Positions 49,973-63,327 are shown, counted from the stretch's first letter. The stretch: 64,000 nucleotides of DNA from Tubiluchus corallicola (GCA_030141605.1 JAQGDQ010000045.1:436001-500000), one strand, 5' to 3'. Program-made: numbers and translations. Notes: generated by a model from the letters alone, not told the origin.

Positions 49973-50932
49973 CAGTAGGCACCGCTTAATAGACTCACAA
50001 TTAATAGACTCAATCACTTAATTGAGTCAAAAAAGGCTTATACGTGCCACTTCTATTCAGATATACATAAAAACTGTAGGTAATTGACTCAATATTTTTC
50101 GTTCACGTTCTTAAAATAAGACATTTGTATAAAAATAAGAGTCTTTCCTGCTTTTTATGTCATCTTTACTTCGCTTTTGTGCACTATAATATATATGGAA
50201 ACAACCAAGTTAAGTACTGTTTTGTTTGTAAGCAGGTACGTTTATTATGTGCTAATACGCTAGCGTAGCGGTTTTGCTTTGAATCTGTTACCCGCTCGTC
50301 CACTGCAATTAACCTCATTACCCAAGAATTTCTAGAAGCTAAGCACTTGTCTAGCGGTTTCCTTTTGAAGTTCTTGTTCCAAATCACGCTTAGTCAATTA
50401 ACAGTCAGAGATGCAGGTACAGTAATCAGCCAGTATTCTTTGTGGCTTACAAGAGTAAACATCATACAGCAAATAAGAGTATAGAGTTAAGAAGTTTGAA
50501 AAATGGAGCATGAGCATAAAGATCTAACAGTTGAGAAGCTGAAAATTTTAGAGCGGTCAGATAAACTTCCAAAGATGGGGCAGAGGTGTGCAGCAGTGTA
50601 GTTGAAAATTTTCCAAAGTCATCAATGTTGCAAGGGGGAGGGAGTCAAGACGTACCTACAGAGGATGACGAAACCACTTGCAAGGAAACAAGGGCACCAC
50701 CAACTGAAGCTCAAGCACTGATTCACTTATATGAATTAATATTTTAAAATATTTTTTTTTGAATTTTTTAACTGCTCAAAGGAATTTAAGCATTACTCCA
50801 TTTCTAAAATTCATTAAAATGCTTTGCAGTGCATACTAAGCTGATGACTCATACTTCCAGTAATACTACACCCATCGGTTAATTAGGTCAAAACGTTTCA
50901 GTCCCAAAGTGAGTCTATTAAGCGGCGCCTAC
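49973..50932. mobile_element. Pogo/Tigger-like DNA transposon remnant, copy B
   Basis: The left end GTAGGCACCGCTTAATAGAC and the reverse complement of the right end, GTAGGCGCCGCTTAATAGAC, differ at one position. The left side is preceded by TACA, as in TA-flanked Tc1/mariner elements; the right side lost its last bases. It contains a transposase N-terminal fragment (listed separately) and is collinear with copy A at 42141-43042. It lies in the putative first 3' UTR intron of the KH gene. Confidence 0.8.
50503..50640 (+). pseudogene. Fragment of a pogo-like transposase helix-turn-helix
   Basis: The plus-strand frame from ATG 50503 reads HKDLTVEKLKILERSDKLP followed by MGQRCAAV, a stop, then LKIFQS. 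This matches the general wording of the CENP-B/psq-type N-terminal DNA-binding helix-turn-helix of pogo/Tigger transposases (K-x-LT-x-E-x-KL-x-IL ... R-x-AA-x-x-x-x-I-x-x-S). It is broken by a stop after 32 residues and lacks any DDE domain. Confidence 0.65.
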
Positions 50933-52908
50933 GAAAACCCGCGCATAAGAAATGGCTTCCGAGTAACTGTAAATTTTGCACAGTGATAACAATAAATTAC
51001 ATTGTTATAGGATAACAATAAGTGTCAACAAAAATTAGTTACCACAATGCAATACATTTAGGATGCTTTTAAAACGACAATTAAAAATAAATTTATCACA
51101 TTTACAAATATTGCAAAACTAGTAAAATATAATTGATATATTGCAAACAATGTTCACTCTACTTTCCTGTAGTGTCAGATTAAGAAAAGAAATTCAAAAG
51201 CTATAATAAAGAAGTATGAACATGTTTTTCATCATCTGTCAATTATTACTTATTTTGTGAAGAAACATTTAATGTATTTAATGTGGTAATTTTGTAAAGC
51301 AATTCTGTCCAGTCTTTGAATCATTTGAGGTTTGAAATTATTTACTAAACCATTTTAAAACAATAATAGATATATAAAAAAATAAAATTGTGTGCATTTG
51401 TCTGATTTGTAAGAGCTGGGCAATTGTTGCTACTTTGTTTGCCAGACTTTTTAAAATACAAACATGTTCAGCTTTGATTTTGTTTATAAAACATTGCTAT
51501 TTATCAGTTATTGCAACTCTAAACACATTTTTAATCAACGTAAAAAGTTAATTTCGTTTTAAACGTAATGAGTATGATGTCTTCACATAATTAACAAGAA
51601 GCAATTCGGAAGGAGAGGAATACAAAGAACGTTTAATTCAAAAGTAAGTGCAAAAATCCCTTAAAGCTATTTTGTTTTACTGTTACATCAAAAAATTGTT
51701 AAAAAATGATTAAAAATAACAGTAGTTTGCAGTTTGGCTTACATAGCTCAGAAATCTAATACAAATTTGATTAATTTAAGGCATCTTATGAATACGTATA
51801 TTCTGAACAATATTTTCATATTCCTTATCTGACTTCTGGGCTATGCAAGTCGTGTTATAATGCACTGCCTGCAACAAATAAATTAGTTTTGTCATTAAGT
51901 GAACGACCTGTAATTTATTTTGCATGCATAAAATTACTTTTACCAGAAAAGTAAATTACAGTTATAATAAAAATTAGTAAATTAATTATGTTACAATGCT
52001 ATAAATATGTTATGAATACTGTTTGGAACAATTAGCTGAATTAAGTAACTGTGAAACAGAAATTTGCAACTTACTTCCACTTTTAAATTCTACAGTAATG
52101 TTGTTAAATAAATGTTCAATGCCGTAGAAAAAATTATTTGTTGATTGTATAAATATTAGCAACATAATTTGGAAAATTAACCTGTCGTTTAAAGGTATCA
52201 TTCAGCCTTAAAATGTATTTACAAGAAAGAAACTGGGCACTCTCGTATTACATTTTTTTAGATAGTGACACACAACCAGTCTTATATTTTTATTATTTTG
52301 CTGAATAATGCCTCTATTTGTGCCAAGGAAATAGCTGTGTTCGCATTCAGTTTTGTTTGTAAGTAATGATTACTTTATTTTTTGTTTGCCTTGTTCTAAT
52401 AAATGCAGTTTTTACAGGTTGGTTTATTTGAAGCCACGAGGGTGCTTCTCACCGATCCAGTTCACCAATTGAATTGTGTTGACACAGGTATGTAATTTAA
52501 TGTGTTACACATTTTTGGCATCTAGAATATTAGAACACGTGGAATGTATCTAAATAACTCTGAATTAAGTAAATTTTTTACGCTATTGCATATTATTGGT
52601 ATATATTTGTGTAATGTGCCTACAACAAAATCAATTCATTTCAATGGTGTTACAGCACTTTTGTAGGATTTTGTTAAGCTGACACTCTCTCGTGATATGC
52701 AATGACTAAATTATAAACCGTCACAGCTAATGAAATCTTTAGTCATTTTACGGAGTAATAAAAAGGATCTTTATAATAGCAATTTTTCTTTAAATTACAG
52801 TATATGAAAAGAAGCAGGACAAATGCTGAAGTGGTAGGTGAACACTACCAAGACGACGACAAGGAGTGTTTTCTGTTTTTATGAAATGAGATGAAATATA
52901 TTTTTTGA

Positions 52909-52914
52909 AATAAA
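52909..52914 (+). terminator. Poly(A) signal of the KH gene
   Basis: Canonical AATAAA about 110 nt into the presumed last exon, with T-rich sequence just after (CCTTTTTTTTGG), a good downstream element. Confidence 0.6.
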
Positions 52915-53027
52915 ATGTTACCTTTTTTTTGGTAATTTGAATATACTGAATTTTCTTTTAGCTTCTTATGATGAATAAAAAATATAAAACTGTATAGACA
53001 AATAGACAATACTGTACTTTTCTAAAT

Positions 53028-53033
53028 TTTATT
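53028..53033 (-). terminator. Poly(A) signal of ORC3
   Basis: Minus-strand AATAAA about 155 nt after the ORC3 stop codon (53191-53189), facing the KH poly(A) signal at 52909. Confidence 0.6.
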
Positions 53034-53188
53034 ACAAAAAGTGATCAACTATAGTAAAAAGATTATTAAAATTACAGGTATTCTTGTTTTCGACATTTAA
53101 CCACATTCCGAACCAGCAGGGATGAAGTTGCGATCCCTACATGCAGTTGCTTCATTGCAACATTGGATATGTAATTTACTGTAGCATT

Positions 53189-56100
53189 TTAACATCCGCC
53201 CCAAGTTAGTCGTGCAACGTGATCGGTTTTCCGTTTAGTGGGTTTGATGAATCCTAAGAACTGCAGTTCTGAAACCGCTTGAATAAATCTTGCGCTAATG
53301 TTCTGCTCAGGAAAAATATATTTAACTTGTTTGCAGGTAAATTAAATAGGCTAAAAAATAGAGCATATTTAACAAAATTAACTGATTTGGATTCATCAAG
53401 AAAAACGTGTACTTGTTTTAACACACTAATTTCGACCTCACTTATTGTTCATTATCAACAAAAAATGCATTACATTTGAATAAATAATGCAGTTTATGCA
53501 TAAAACAAGGTAATAGTCAATGCCTTTAAGTGCTGGGTAGGGCAAGGACCTAGAATTATTATTTCTACACAAAAGGTCAATGCTCAAAATTGCTTGAGTC
53601 AGGTTACCAGTATGATCTACAAAGACTGCACAGCAACCTTCCTGTTATCAAAGAAAAGATATTGAAAGGATACTGTAACATTTCATCCATTTCATTTGAT
53701 GAGTTTTTTGTTGAATCTGGTTGCACAATGGCTACAAATGATTGTAACCAGTCATATAAGTTTATGAGACGTCCACTCTCCAAGTGAAGCTTGTAAACTA
53801 TACAGACGTCTGGCATTGTTGGTAAGATGTCTTCTTTGTTTGCTTCGCAGCAGGAACACTGTAATAAAGTTATATGCACAGGATAAAAATAAATATAATT
53901 ATTAGTAATTATAATAATAGAGAAAAACTATATAAAACTGTAAATGTTTATCATTACTTACCTGTAAATAATAATGAGGTAAACTTAAGGCAGTTTGTAT
54001 AGACACACGAGGGCAACCTAATAAGTGCCGTTTCACTGCAGCTGGCGAGTCAAAATAAAATATTTCATGTAGAGGCAAGTTCTTTGGACAGAGTAAAAAT
54101 TGCCTAGAAAAAAGATTGCTATTTGTCACAATAGTCTATAACTTTAATAGAATTTATTATGCTATACAGAGAGACCTTGGTATTCCAGTTCATAAAGCCT
54201 AGTTTCACAAACTTTATTAATGCTAACAAATTTATTAGTTCTGTAATCAATAATGAACAACTTGTGTTTTAGTGAGTTTGGAAAGCAATCTGTTTGGTGT
54301 TGAGAAAGCAATCTATTCACCTGAACATCAAAAATACGTTAAGAAGAAATGAACAACACTCTTCTGTGACATTTGATCTTTAAAATTCTTTTCACTATCT
54401 ACACAGAATTTTAGAAGAATATAAAGAAATGTGTCTGTTGTATCCAAAGCACATTTGAAATAAAAAACTTAGGTTTTTTGGTTCTTGTTTAAATGTGGAT
54501 ATAGGATCATGACTGATCAACTTTTGCTGAATACGAATTGTAGAGGAAAGATTGTAAAAATCTGGATGACTGAAACAAAAGTTTTATTCTGATTTACACA
54601 ACAATGCCCCTCGTTTCTTCATTTAGTGTGGCTAAATCTAAAAAAACCTAAATGTTAGGTAGTAAATCTTCAAGAACACGTTTAATAAAAAAAAGATCAA
54701 GTACCGAAATTGTGAATCTAGATATCCCAGTGCTTCTGCTCGTAACCGCTCATATGGAGTTGGTATTTTGGACTGAACTTGATGAGGACTGCTAAACACA
54801 TCTCCAGCTGGTGAAGTGCCACTCTGTTTTACTTCCTTCAATGCTTAAAACAGGTTTTTTTTATTAAAGGACCAGAGAAACATATCAGTTTTTAAAGCAA
54901 ATAACAACAAGAACTTTCCCCCAGCTGCTGTATTGAAAAATTGTAACATGCAGAAAATTGTCCAGTATATACTATAATTCGAGGTATTTGTGGAGAGATG
55001 CTAATTTAGCAATTTATTCCACACAAAATCTTAGTAAATTGTGCATCATCAAAACAAACTAATGAGCACCTAATATACCATTGCTGTGAATCAGAATGGG
55101 CCAAGTAAAAAAAAAGTGATATTAATAGTTTACCCAAGTTGTTCAGCTCCATAATAAGATATTTGATCTTACTAACAATTGGTTCACATATAGCAGTTTC
55201 GTTAAGAATGCTCCAGCAATCTTGCAAGAGTTGCTTCAAATCCTGGCAACCCAACATTCTATAATTGAAAAACAATTACACATGTATTACTCGTGTTCAC
55301 TTTTGCAAGCATATCAGAACCGATGCATTACTCTTCTGCATTGCACTTTCTGGCTGTTAATGAAGTTCTTAACCTACTATTTAATTATCAGAAACTCTCT
55401 GGCATTATTATAGGTGTTAACTTACTTCAAAATAGGGCAAGATATGAAAAGCCACCTTGTTTTCCTTTAAGGGCAAGTTGCTTTGTAACTTGAAACAGTT
55501 TTAACTCATACGAGCTTTTAATTTGATACACCGACGCTGAAGGCTGATATTCAAACCACAGAGTTTTTTGTACATTAAAGGGGCTTTGATTACATTTACA
55601 CATTCACAAGAATAATTTGAACAATTATTAACATGTCAACAAACAGAATGTTTTCTTTTAGGTCTTAAGCACTTGTAAAATAAAAAAGCAAGTGAATGAC
55701 ACGGCTTAAGTGCAGTCTTGCCCTTTAAATTAAAGCCCAGCACAACCATTTCTTAAATCTCTCACTCATTGAAAAACCTATAGCATTTAGTATTGTAGAA
55801 AACACAGTGAAACTAAAACATTGTACAAAATATAGAGGAGGCTACTAAAACTAGTGTACTGACAGTATTACAACTGTCCAGAACATAACATGCTTCAAAT
55901 ACTAGAGAAATATTGCTGGGAATATTTGCAATGTAACAAATTTGACATAAGCTACTTACCCTAGAAGTGAGAACACTGTTTTATATTCTTCAGTTGTGCA
56001 AATGTCACTCGCCAAAACTTTACCATATGCTTCTCTTAACTGCATAATAAGCAATAAATAGTCGCCATAACTATTCAGGAGCAGTTTCAAGTGAATTTCG

Positions 56101-59100
56101 TGTTTTCAACTTTTAAAAGAGTTCAAAGCTGTATACCACTTTGAAAAAGAGTAATTTGTCCAACAGCTGCTAAAATTAACAAATCATTGTGTGTAAGCAC
56201 TAGCAGCTTTCATAAGCTGAAAAGGTTTACTCAGCAGGTCGGTCTGCTTGGCTTTCAGCAGGTGAATTACTTGCCCTCGTCAAGGTTAGCTTCTTGATTA
56301 TATAACGCTATCAGAAACTAATTATGAATCCATATCTACACTACACTGTAATAATATTATTATTATTTGTATATAAATACCCAGGTTACCTGTCTACCAA
56401 CTGGTTGTCCAGGTAACCTAATATTCACAGAATGCAAACACCTCAACATGGGAAATAAAGTCTTGTGATAATCGTGGATTTCAATGACCAACTTTGAAAT
56501 AACTTCCTAAAAGAAATACAAAATTATTATAGATGTATATATGGAGGAGAAAGTAGTAGTAGAAGTAACCAAAATGCAAACACAAATGCGAGGAAATGCA
56601 TGTGATTACTGTGAAACTTTAGTTTAGCAATAAATTTACTTCGCGCACACAATTTTTATGCAAAAATATGATCACACAAAGACACGGTTCAGTTATTATT
56701 AAGTCGCACAGAAAATACTCCTGAAATCGGGCACTCCTGCAGGTGACTTGTAACCCATTAATATTTCTGTGCAAAAGTGTAATTCAGAAGCATTACCTGC
56801 CAAAGCTGCCAAGCACTTCGAAACGATTTTTCACACTTTGCTAATAAATAACATTAGCGATAACAAACAGCTAAGGGACTTTAATCTTGTCATGCATTTT
56901 GGATTATGCTTTTTCATGTAATCTAATTTTTAACATATTCACTGTAGATAAAGGACTATATCTATTAGGCATTGCATTTTCCCACACATTAGGCTTACAT
57001 AAAGTTGCCTACGAGCTGTTTTCAATGTATAATGTATATTTCACACGAGAGTGCAAACACAACAGAAGCTTGTAAAATTGCTTTGCATTGCCTCTTGCAG
57101 TACAAGAAAGTTTTTTGGAAAATGTTTTCAAAAGCAGTACAGAAGAGAGAACAGTGAAGGAGGAGGGCATTCAATAGAGTTGCAAACCCACAAATGCATG
57201 TGAAATCACCATGGGGAAAATTTATTATTCCCATAATTTTTGACCTTTGGAACAAAATTAATGAGTCCTTCCAAGACTCACGCCAAATTTAATGATTAGT
57301 TTTATCACTTTATCGGACACACAGACAAACAAACATTTGAGACAGACTGACTCGAATAAACGCCTAAATGTTTGCCTGCTCTGACACACTATCCTAAGAA
57401 ACATGAAACTAGGGAGTACCATGAGTTACTTTTGCATCTAAAGCAGGTCAGTGGAAAATACATGAGAGACTCTTCACAATTTCCATTAACACAAAATTTT
57501 CCCTATTTGTAAATGCAGACAGAATTTGTTTAACATCTTCCTAGATGTTCAAAAATCGACTGTGTCAGTAGTATTGTATAAAAAGAGGAAAGTGGCTAGG
57601 CAACTGTACAATTATATTATCTAGTAGAGTGCTTAAAGTGCAAAAAGAATGTTTCGTTCTTTCTGGTAAGAACGTTTGTAGTGTGCGGTTATATGTATTG
57701 CTTTATCAGCACTTGTAGTAAAAGTGCCAAAAATGAGAGTTCGTTCCTGCAGTAGCCAAGTCATCTTATTTTCTGGTGTGAAATGACTTGGCAGCTCACT
57801 TTTGTGCCCAATTTCATAATCAATGTGGTTTTTTCTCAAAGATAAATGCTCAAATAAGTAGTAAAATATCACCCTTCAAGTATTAAACAACTTTTTGGGA
57901 CAAACAACATTCAGTTATAAACATGTAATTATAAATGGGCTACCTTTGCATACTGATCGTCAAGCAAAAGTGCTGACTGAAATTCTGCAGGCTGATCTTC
58001 TACATAGCTGCGAAAGGATGGCAGACGTCGAAATTGTTCAACATCTTCGTTCTTGAAACTCTTCAACCTTTTTATTGAGATGTCAAGACTTTCACAGAGA
58101 CTACTCACAGAGGAAGTGGTGTAATGTTCCATCATACAGAACTGGAATAAAACGAAATTAATAAATTTACACAACAAAAATCTAAAAATATGACAAAGGA
58201 AGGCAGACGTCGAAATTGTTCAACATCTTCGTTCTTGAAACTCCTCAACCTTTTTATTGAGGTGTCAAGACTTTCACAGAGACTACTTACAGAGGAAGTG
58301 GTGAAATGTTCCATCAGAACTGGAATAAAACAAAATTAATAAATGTACACAACAAAAATCTAAAAATATGACACTGAATAGGATGAACAAAGAATAACTT
58401 TTATGGATTTACTATTGCTGCTATCAATAGCATTGTAGTTTTTGTAAATGGACCAGAAATGAGACTAAAATGTTTACTATATTAACAAATGACTGGCGCA
58501 GAACTGCTAACTTTCCCGCTGTTCAAGAAAATAGCCAAAGTCAATCAAGAAAAATGGTCGCAATGTGTTTGACTACAAAATTAAGAAATGCCAAATCTGG
58601 TTAGTAAATGAATGAATGACTGGCAAAAACAGCTTCTAGTTTCACCTGCTACACTGCCTGGCTAAATCTCTAATGGAGCGAGGATGTATGGACATTCGTA
58701 GTTGTTGGGCATGATTGACACCTTTGCCAGTTCAGTGTGTCACCTCAACAGACTATCTTTGATAATGAGCTAAGTTCTGGTTCTGCCACAGCCAGCAATG
58801 TTAAATAGTTTGCAAAATACTGAACTGCATATGCAGAAAAAGAAAAATAATAACACTTTATGAAAAAAATAATTCTTTGAGTGGTTTTTGTGCATTTTCT
58901 CTTTTTTGCACTCACCCGAAGTATACAGAAGTGCACTGCTGGTCCTGTGTATCGTCAGTTTCTTTTTTTTGTGGGATTTTTTTTTGGTTTTTATGCTTTC
59001 GAAACATTTTAAAGTTACAACTAAGAAGCAACATACCTTTAAGCCTTGTATGAAAGTTTTTACAGAAAAGTCGTGACAGAGAAAATTGTCTATCAGGAGG

Positions 59101-62100
59101 TTGAAAACTCTCCTTCCCAACTTAAATGGGAATTTGTCCGTCAGCAAAACCTAAAATACCAGATATGTACATCATACACAGTTTTTTGGAAAAAAGAGAA
59201 ATGTAACAAGTTTTTAAAACCGCAAGTGTAAATTGGTTTCTAAAACGGTTTGAGCATTCATGCAGCAGCCTAAAACATTTTCAACAAACCATTTTGAAAC
59301 GATTTCAGGAGATAGTTTGAATCAAATTGTTTTCAAAAACAGTACAGAAGAGAGCTAGAGAGAGGAAACTCAACAGTGGTGCAAATAAGCATTGTGACAT
59401 TTTACTGTATTCAAACAACTTTGTATTAAAATCCTTTGAGCAGCCTGATGTCAGTAATGCGTACAACGCATCTTCTATTTGTTTCAAAATGCTTTGTCCA
59501 GTAGCTGTGTGAACACTTAAACCATTTTGGAAATGGGTTAATGAAAACGGGTTGTTGAAAATGTTGTGCTCCAACCATTTTGAAATCATTCTGTCATGTG
59601 AAGAGGAATTAGTGAAAAGGTAAAAACCTTTTTAAACTTTTAACAAACATTGTGACAATATAAACAAGGAAGCAGTAATTTGTGTCTGAGCAACTTGAAC
59701 AATGCACTGAATAATTTCTAAAACAGAGTAAGAATTAAGCTAATAAACTTCGTACCCAGAATACATAGTGTTAAGCATCTACCCCGAGGGGACAAACTTT
59801 AGTGATTTGTTCACATCATATAATCTATCAAAACATGCAACATTAGCCCATGTTCATAAGAGGAAAGAAGTGGAAAATGGTTCATTTTACACTGAGAAGC
59901 AGTAACCTTAATTACTAATGAATACTCATTGAGCACTACTTTACCTGGTTCAATATACAGGTGAGATAATCACTGGGTGGTTGAGCTTGAAAAGTTTCTA
60001 TACAAAGGTGAGAAGACACTGAAATCGGTAAGATGCGATGTACAGCTGTCACTGCAGTTGCAACTCCAAACACAAAAACTACGGGAAGTTTTGGTGCGTG
60101 AAAACTAAAAAAAATCCATTATTATTGTGACCTGTAGCCCTTGCATCAAACATTATATTTTCTACTGGTAAATGACTTACAAAAATGCATTAGTGTAACA
60201 AAAACATTTTGGCAAAAAAACAAAAAACATAATACTCTCAATTTTTAATTCTATTATTATTAAAATGTCCACTTATTGACAATTACACAAGTTTTTTCCA
60301 ATTTTAAATGACTAAGGAGTATGGAATTATGGCTTTAGTTACTGGCGATGCATCTTGTTCATTCTTATATATATCCAATGCAGTACAAGGAAGCACGGTT
60401 TTTGAAAAAAACTATAATGTAACTGGCTCACAAGCATTTTAAGCCTGACTGTATAACTTTATAATGAACAGACGCACTTTTATCTTAACGAACACTGTTT
60501 TTTTTGTAATAATAGAATTTAATAATTTTCTAAAGCAACAACTGTGACAACAGAATTTAAATTTACCTGCAAATGCTAACAAAATCTTGAAGAATATTTG
60601 GCGTGAACGCTTCCAGATCTTCCAGTACTACAACAATAGGATCAACATGTTCCTGTGAACTATTTGTAGTTACTTCATCAGGCTTTCTTTTTCTTCTACT
60701 TTTGCTCTTCATTTTGCTCTAAACATTGCACATACTTAAATCTATTTGATAGTAATGTTTTTTTACAATAAAACAAATTTTTACAGTTTTTGAAAATATA
60801 AGGACAATAATTTATATTATATGTTATGGAAAATTAAGCTAATGACAGCTCAACATAACTTATATAAAATGTATATAAGTAAACGCCATATAATAAAATG
60901 TTTCAAAAATTTTTGGTACACTTTGATATCAAACCAATGTCAGAAAAATTGTACACAATTTTAAATCAATGCTAGGTCTTTCAGAGCACTCAGACTTTTC
61001 AATTAAATATCGAATGATTCATATTTACCTGTTCGGTCAATTTTTCCCTATACCAAGAGCTCAAAGTTGCCATTGTGCAAAATTCTTTTAGATTTATATT
61101 CTCCAATTCTTCATCCTAAAACAAAACCTTAAAGAATGCAAAAGTATTACAGCAATCTTAATTTTGAAAAGTCTGCATGACACAACTTTTTTGGAATTTA
61201 CATTGCGTAGTCAATATGAATTTATTTAAGAATATAAATTACCGCTACAGCTCATAAACATGACACTCAGTGCAATACCACAAGTTTTTTGAAGCTTCTG
61301 AATGCCAAAACAAATTTGTTAGATACTTGCTGTTTGAACTGAAACTTTTGGTTACGTATGCAAAATGGGAATTTATAATAGTGGCAGTATAAATCTTTGT
61401 TTTAAGAGAGGATTACGTTTACATTTTCCTGTTTATCGACTGATTATTCTTGTTTGTCAAATAGTGTATTAACATAAACTGAAAATATTGCAAAAAACAG
61501 GAAAGTTTAATTGTATTATTGTTTGTGTTTTTGGTAACTATTGTAATTCATTGATATAATAAAGTCTGCTTGCGGAACTAAAGAAGGCAAGTAAAAGGCA
61601 AAGTCACAATTAAGTTTACAATATTTGTTTTTGGAGGTTGCAAATTCCAGACATATCCCAGATTAACTAGCTGACTGCGAATACAAGTAAAGCATCACAC
61701 AATGCTGCCTGCATCTCTAAACACACAATTATATATCTATCTTTGTTGTTCTTTACTGTGAAATGTTCAAGTAAAATTTGAAATGAAGAAAATGATTTAA
61801 AAACATTAACAAAATTTGTGCAATTACACTGTTATTGACTGAATGAATTCTCAAACAATTTAGCAAGGCCAGAAAATTCTCCATACCAGGCGATATTATG
61901 AAATCATAATTATATATGTTAACATGATCTCAACCAAAGCAAAACTTTTAATGTAAAAATGTACCATAGAAATGCTGTTCACAATTGCGAGGATAACTTG
62001 TGAGATGACAGCCTTTATACTGAGGCACGCCTTAGATTTAAGAACACAAACACTGGCAGTTACATTTTCTTTAATTAGAGTTACCAAGCTCTCTATAGTA

Positions 62101-62998
62101 TTTGAATGATCTGGCATATTAACACCTAAAACAAAAAGACATTGCATTATACTGGTAAACAAGTAAATGAGATTGTATTATGATAACTGTATTACACTAG
62201 CATATAAATTGTGCATGTGAAATAACCTAAGTTATTTTAGTTAAAAAAAACTAGGAAAATAAGTTTAAATAAATAATAAAACAGATGCATGTACCCATTA
62301 TCAATGCTGCTGTAGGAATTTCCCATTGAGCTGAACGTCGGTATTCATCCTCATTGGCACACGTACTACTACTGTATTCTGTCTTTGCTGCATCAACAAA
62401 TGCTAGCAAATCTACAAATACTTTTCTGTACAAATCTGTTTGCATAATCTAGATGAAAAACAGAAATTTGTTAGAATTTTATCAAAGAGACGAACATTTG
62501 TGAACCAAACTAACAAGGGAAGTTTTTTCTTTTATATCAATTTGTTTTTTTACTGATAAACCTACAGAAGATAGTAAATTAAATGATATAGGAAGTAATG
62601 GTAACTTTATTAGAAATGCTTCTAGTCTGCAAAATTTAAGATTTTAAGATAACACAAACAAATTTAAAAGTGTAATCTGTTTACCTTTATGTCAGCCTCC
62701 ATTTCTGACCACTTGTCACGAAAGAGATTACACGGTTTAATACATTCTCCAGCAGCTTTAGCATCTAAAAAGTATTAAATGTAACAGGAAATGCCTTTGT
62801 GGTGCATATGCAAACCCAAATAAATAGAATTAGTTCAGGCATTACTCTTGAACTAAAAATATTGTTGCAAAAAGGCACATTTAGGTGTTACTTCATGCGT
62901 AATTAAACAGTATAAATAAAAGTAAAAATAAGAAACAACTTACCTCTTATTTTGCTTTTCTGCTTGCTGGATTTTTGTCCGCGAAAGAAAAAACATCC
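53189..62998 (-). CDS. ORC3: Origin recognition complex subunit 3
   Basis: ORC3 is a core subunit of the nuclear complex that marks replication origins; it embraces ORC2 and contributes an AAA+-like fold. Exons in transcription order: 62998-62944, 62764-62685, 62448-62295, 62125-61965, 61115-61029, 60718-60567, 60104-59945, 59150-59037, 58141-57944, 56506-56390, 56039-55960, 55258-55134, 54843-54705, 54103-53962, 53858-53674, 53294-53189; total 2055 nt (684 residues plus stop), phases all agree. Landmarks: GCFFFRG near the N-terminus, [107 protein letters not shown] and the C-terminus [11 protein letters not shown], all as in animal ORC3. The first few residues are unsure: either an ATG at 63040 in the same open frame (MVNCFSISDLFDFQ) or an upstream exon spliced to 62998. 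Confidence 0.95.
58018..58374 (-). repeat. Tandem duplication of part of ORC3 exon 9 and its acceptor
   Basis: A unit of about 178 bp occurs twice (58018-58194 and 58200-58374) with only a few differences. The downstream copy in transcription order is the 5' part of the real exon 9 ([11 protein letters not shown]... RRLPSF) plus its acceptor. The upstream copy repeats attccag|TTCTG but lacks five bases (TATGA), so its second codon is a stop. It also lacks the exon's 3' part and proper donor. It is a dead decoy exon. Confidence 0.88.
59230..59600. mobile_element. Possible foldback/MITE in an ORC3 intron
   Basis: AACATTTTCAACAAACCATT (about 59274-59293) recurs inverted as GGGTTGTTGAAAATGTTGTG (about 59550-59570), both next to ATTTTGAAA-type blocks. 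The interior piece TTTTCAAAAACAGTACAGAA also occurs, slightly changed, at about 57125-57145 in another ORC3 intron, indicating a dispersed family. No coding capacity is evident. Confidence 0.45.
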
Positions 62999-63321
62999 CT
63001 GAAAGTCGAACAAATCCGAAATGCTAAAGCAATTTACCATTCCATTTAGGATAACAAATTTTATTGCTTTTTTACACAAAATGCTGTAAATTGTTGAAAT
63101 CTGATACACACACTGAACCAAATTTACAAATGGTTTAACAGACGATATATAATGCAAAGGAAAGAAAACTAAAACTTGAGACATAAAATCAAACGTACTA
63201 CTGCGTCAAAAATTATATTTTCACGTTATAATTTGACTATGATTATATAGTACCGGTGAAAACAAGTGTCATCTCATAAATCTAATTCAAACATGCTGGA
63301 GCACTAAGAAGTTATTATATT

Positions 63322-63327
63322 TTTATT
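63322..63327 (-). terminator. Poly(A) signal of the HMG-box gene
   Basis: Minus-strand AATAAA about 240 nt beyond the HMG-box stop codon, leaving under 300 bp to the first ORC3 coding sequence on the same strand. Confidence 0.45.

Larger units (their letters stand above)
48674..52930 (+). other. Spliced 3' UTR of the KH gene with two introns
   Basis: After the TGA stop a good donor follows 30 nt later (CAG|gtacat at 48704). A consistent acceptor-donor pair defines 52418-52487 (tttacag ... cacag|gtatgt), and another acceptor at 52800 begins the last exon from 52801. AATAAA follows at 52909-52914. Unspliced read-through to an earlier poly(A) site is equally possible. The exon chain is inferred from splice motifs alone. 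Confidence 0.5.

Noticed and set aside
53642-53673. Possible 32-nt intron in ORC3 (gtatcc...aacag)
   Set aside because: Too short, and the continuation stops after a few codons; splicing the same donor to 53294 restores the conserved HARF...LTWGGC C-terminus.
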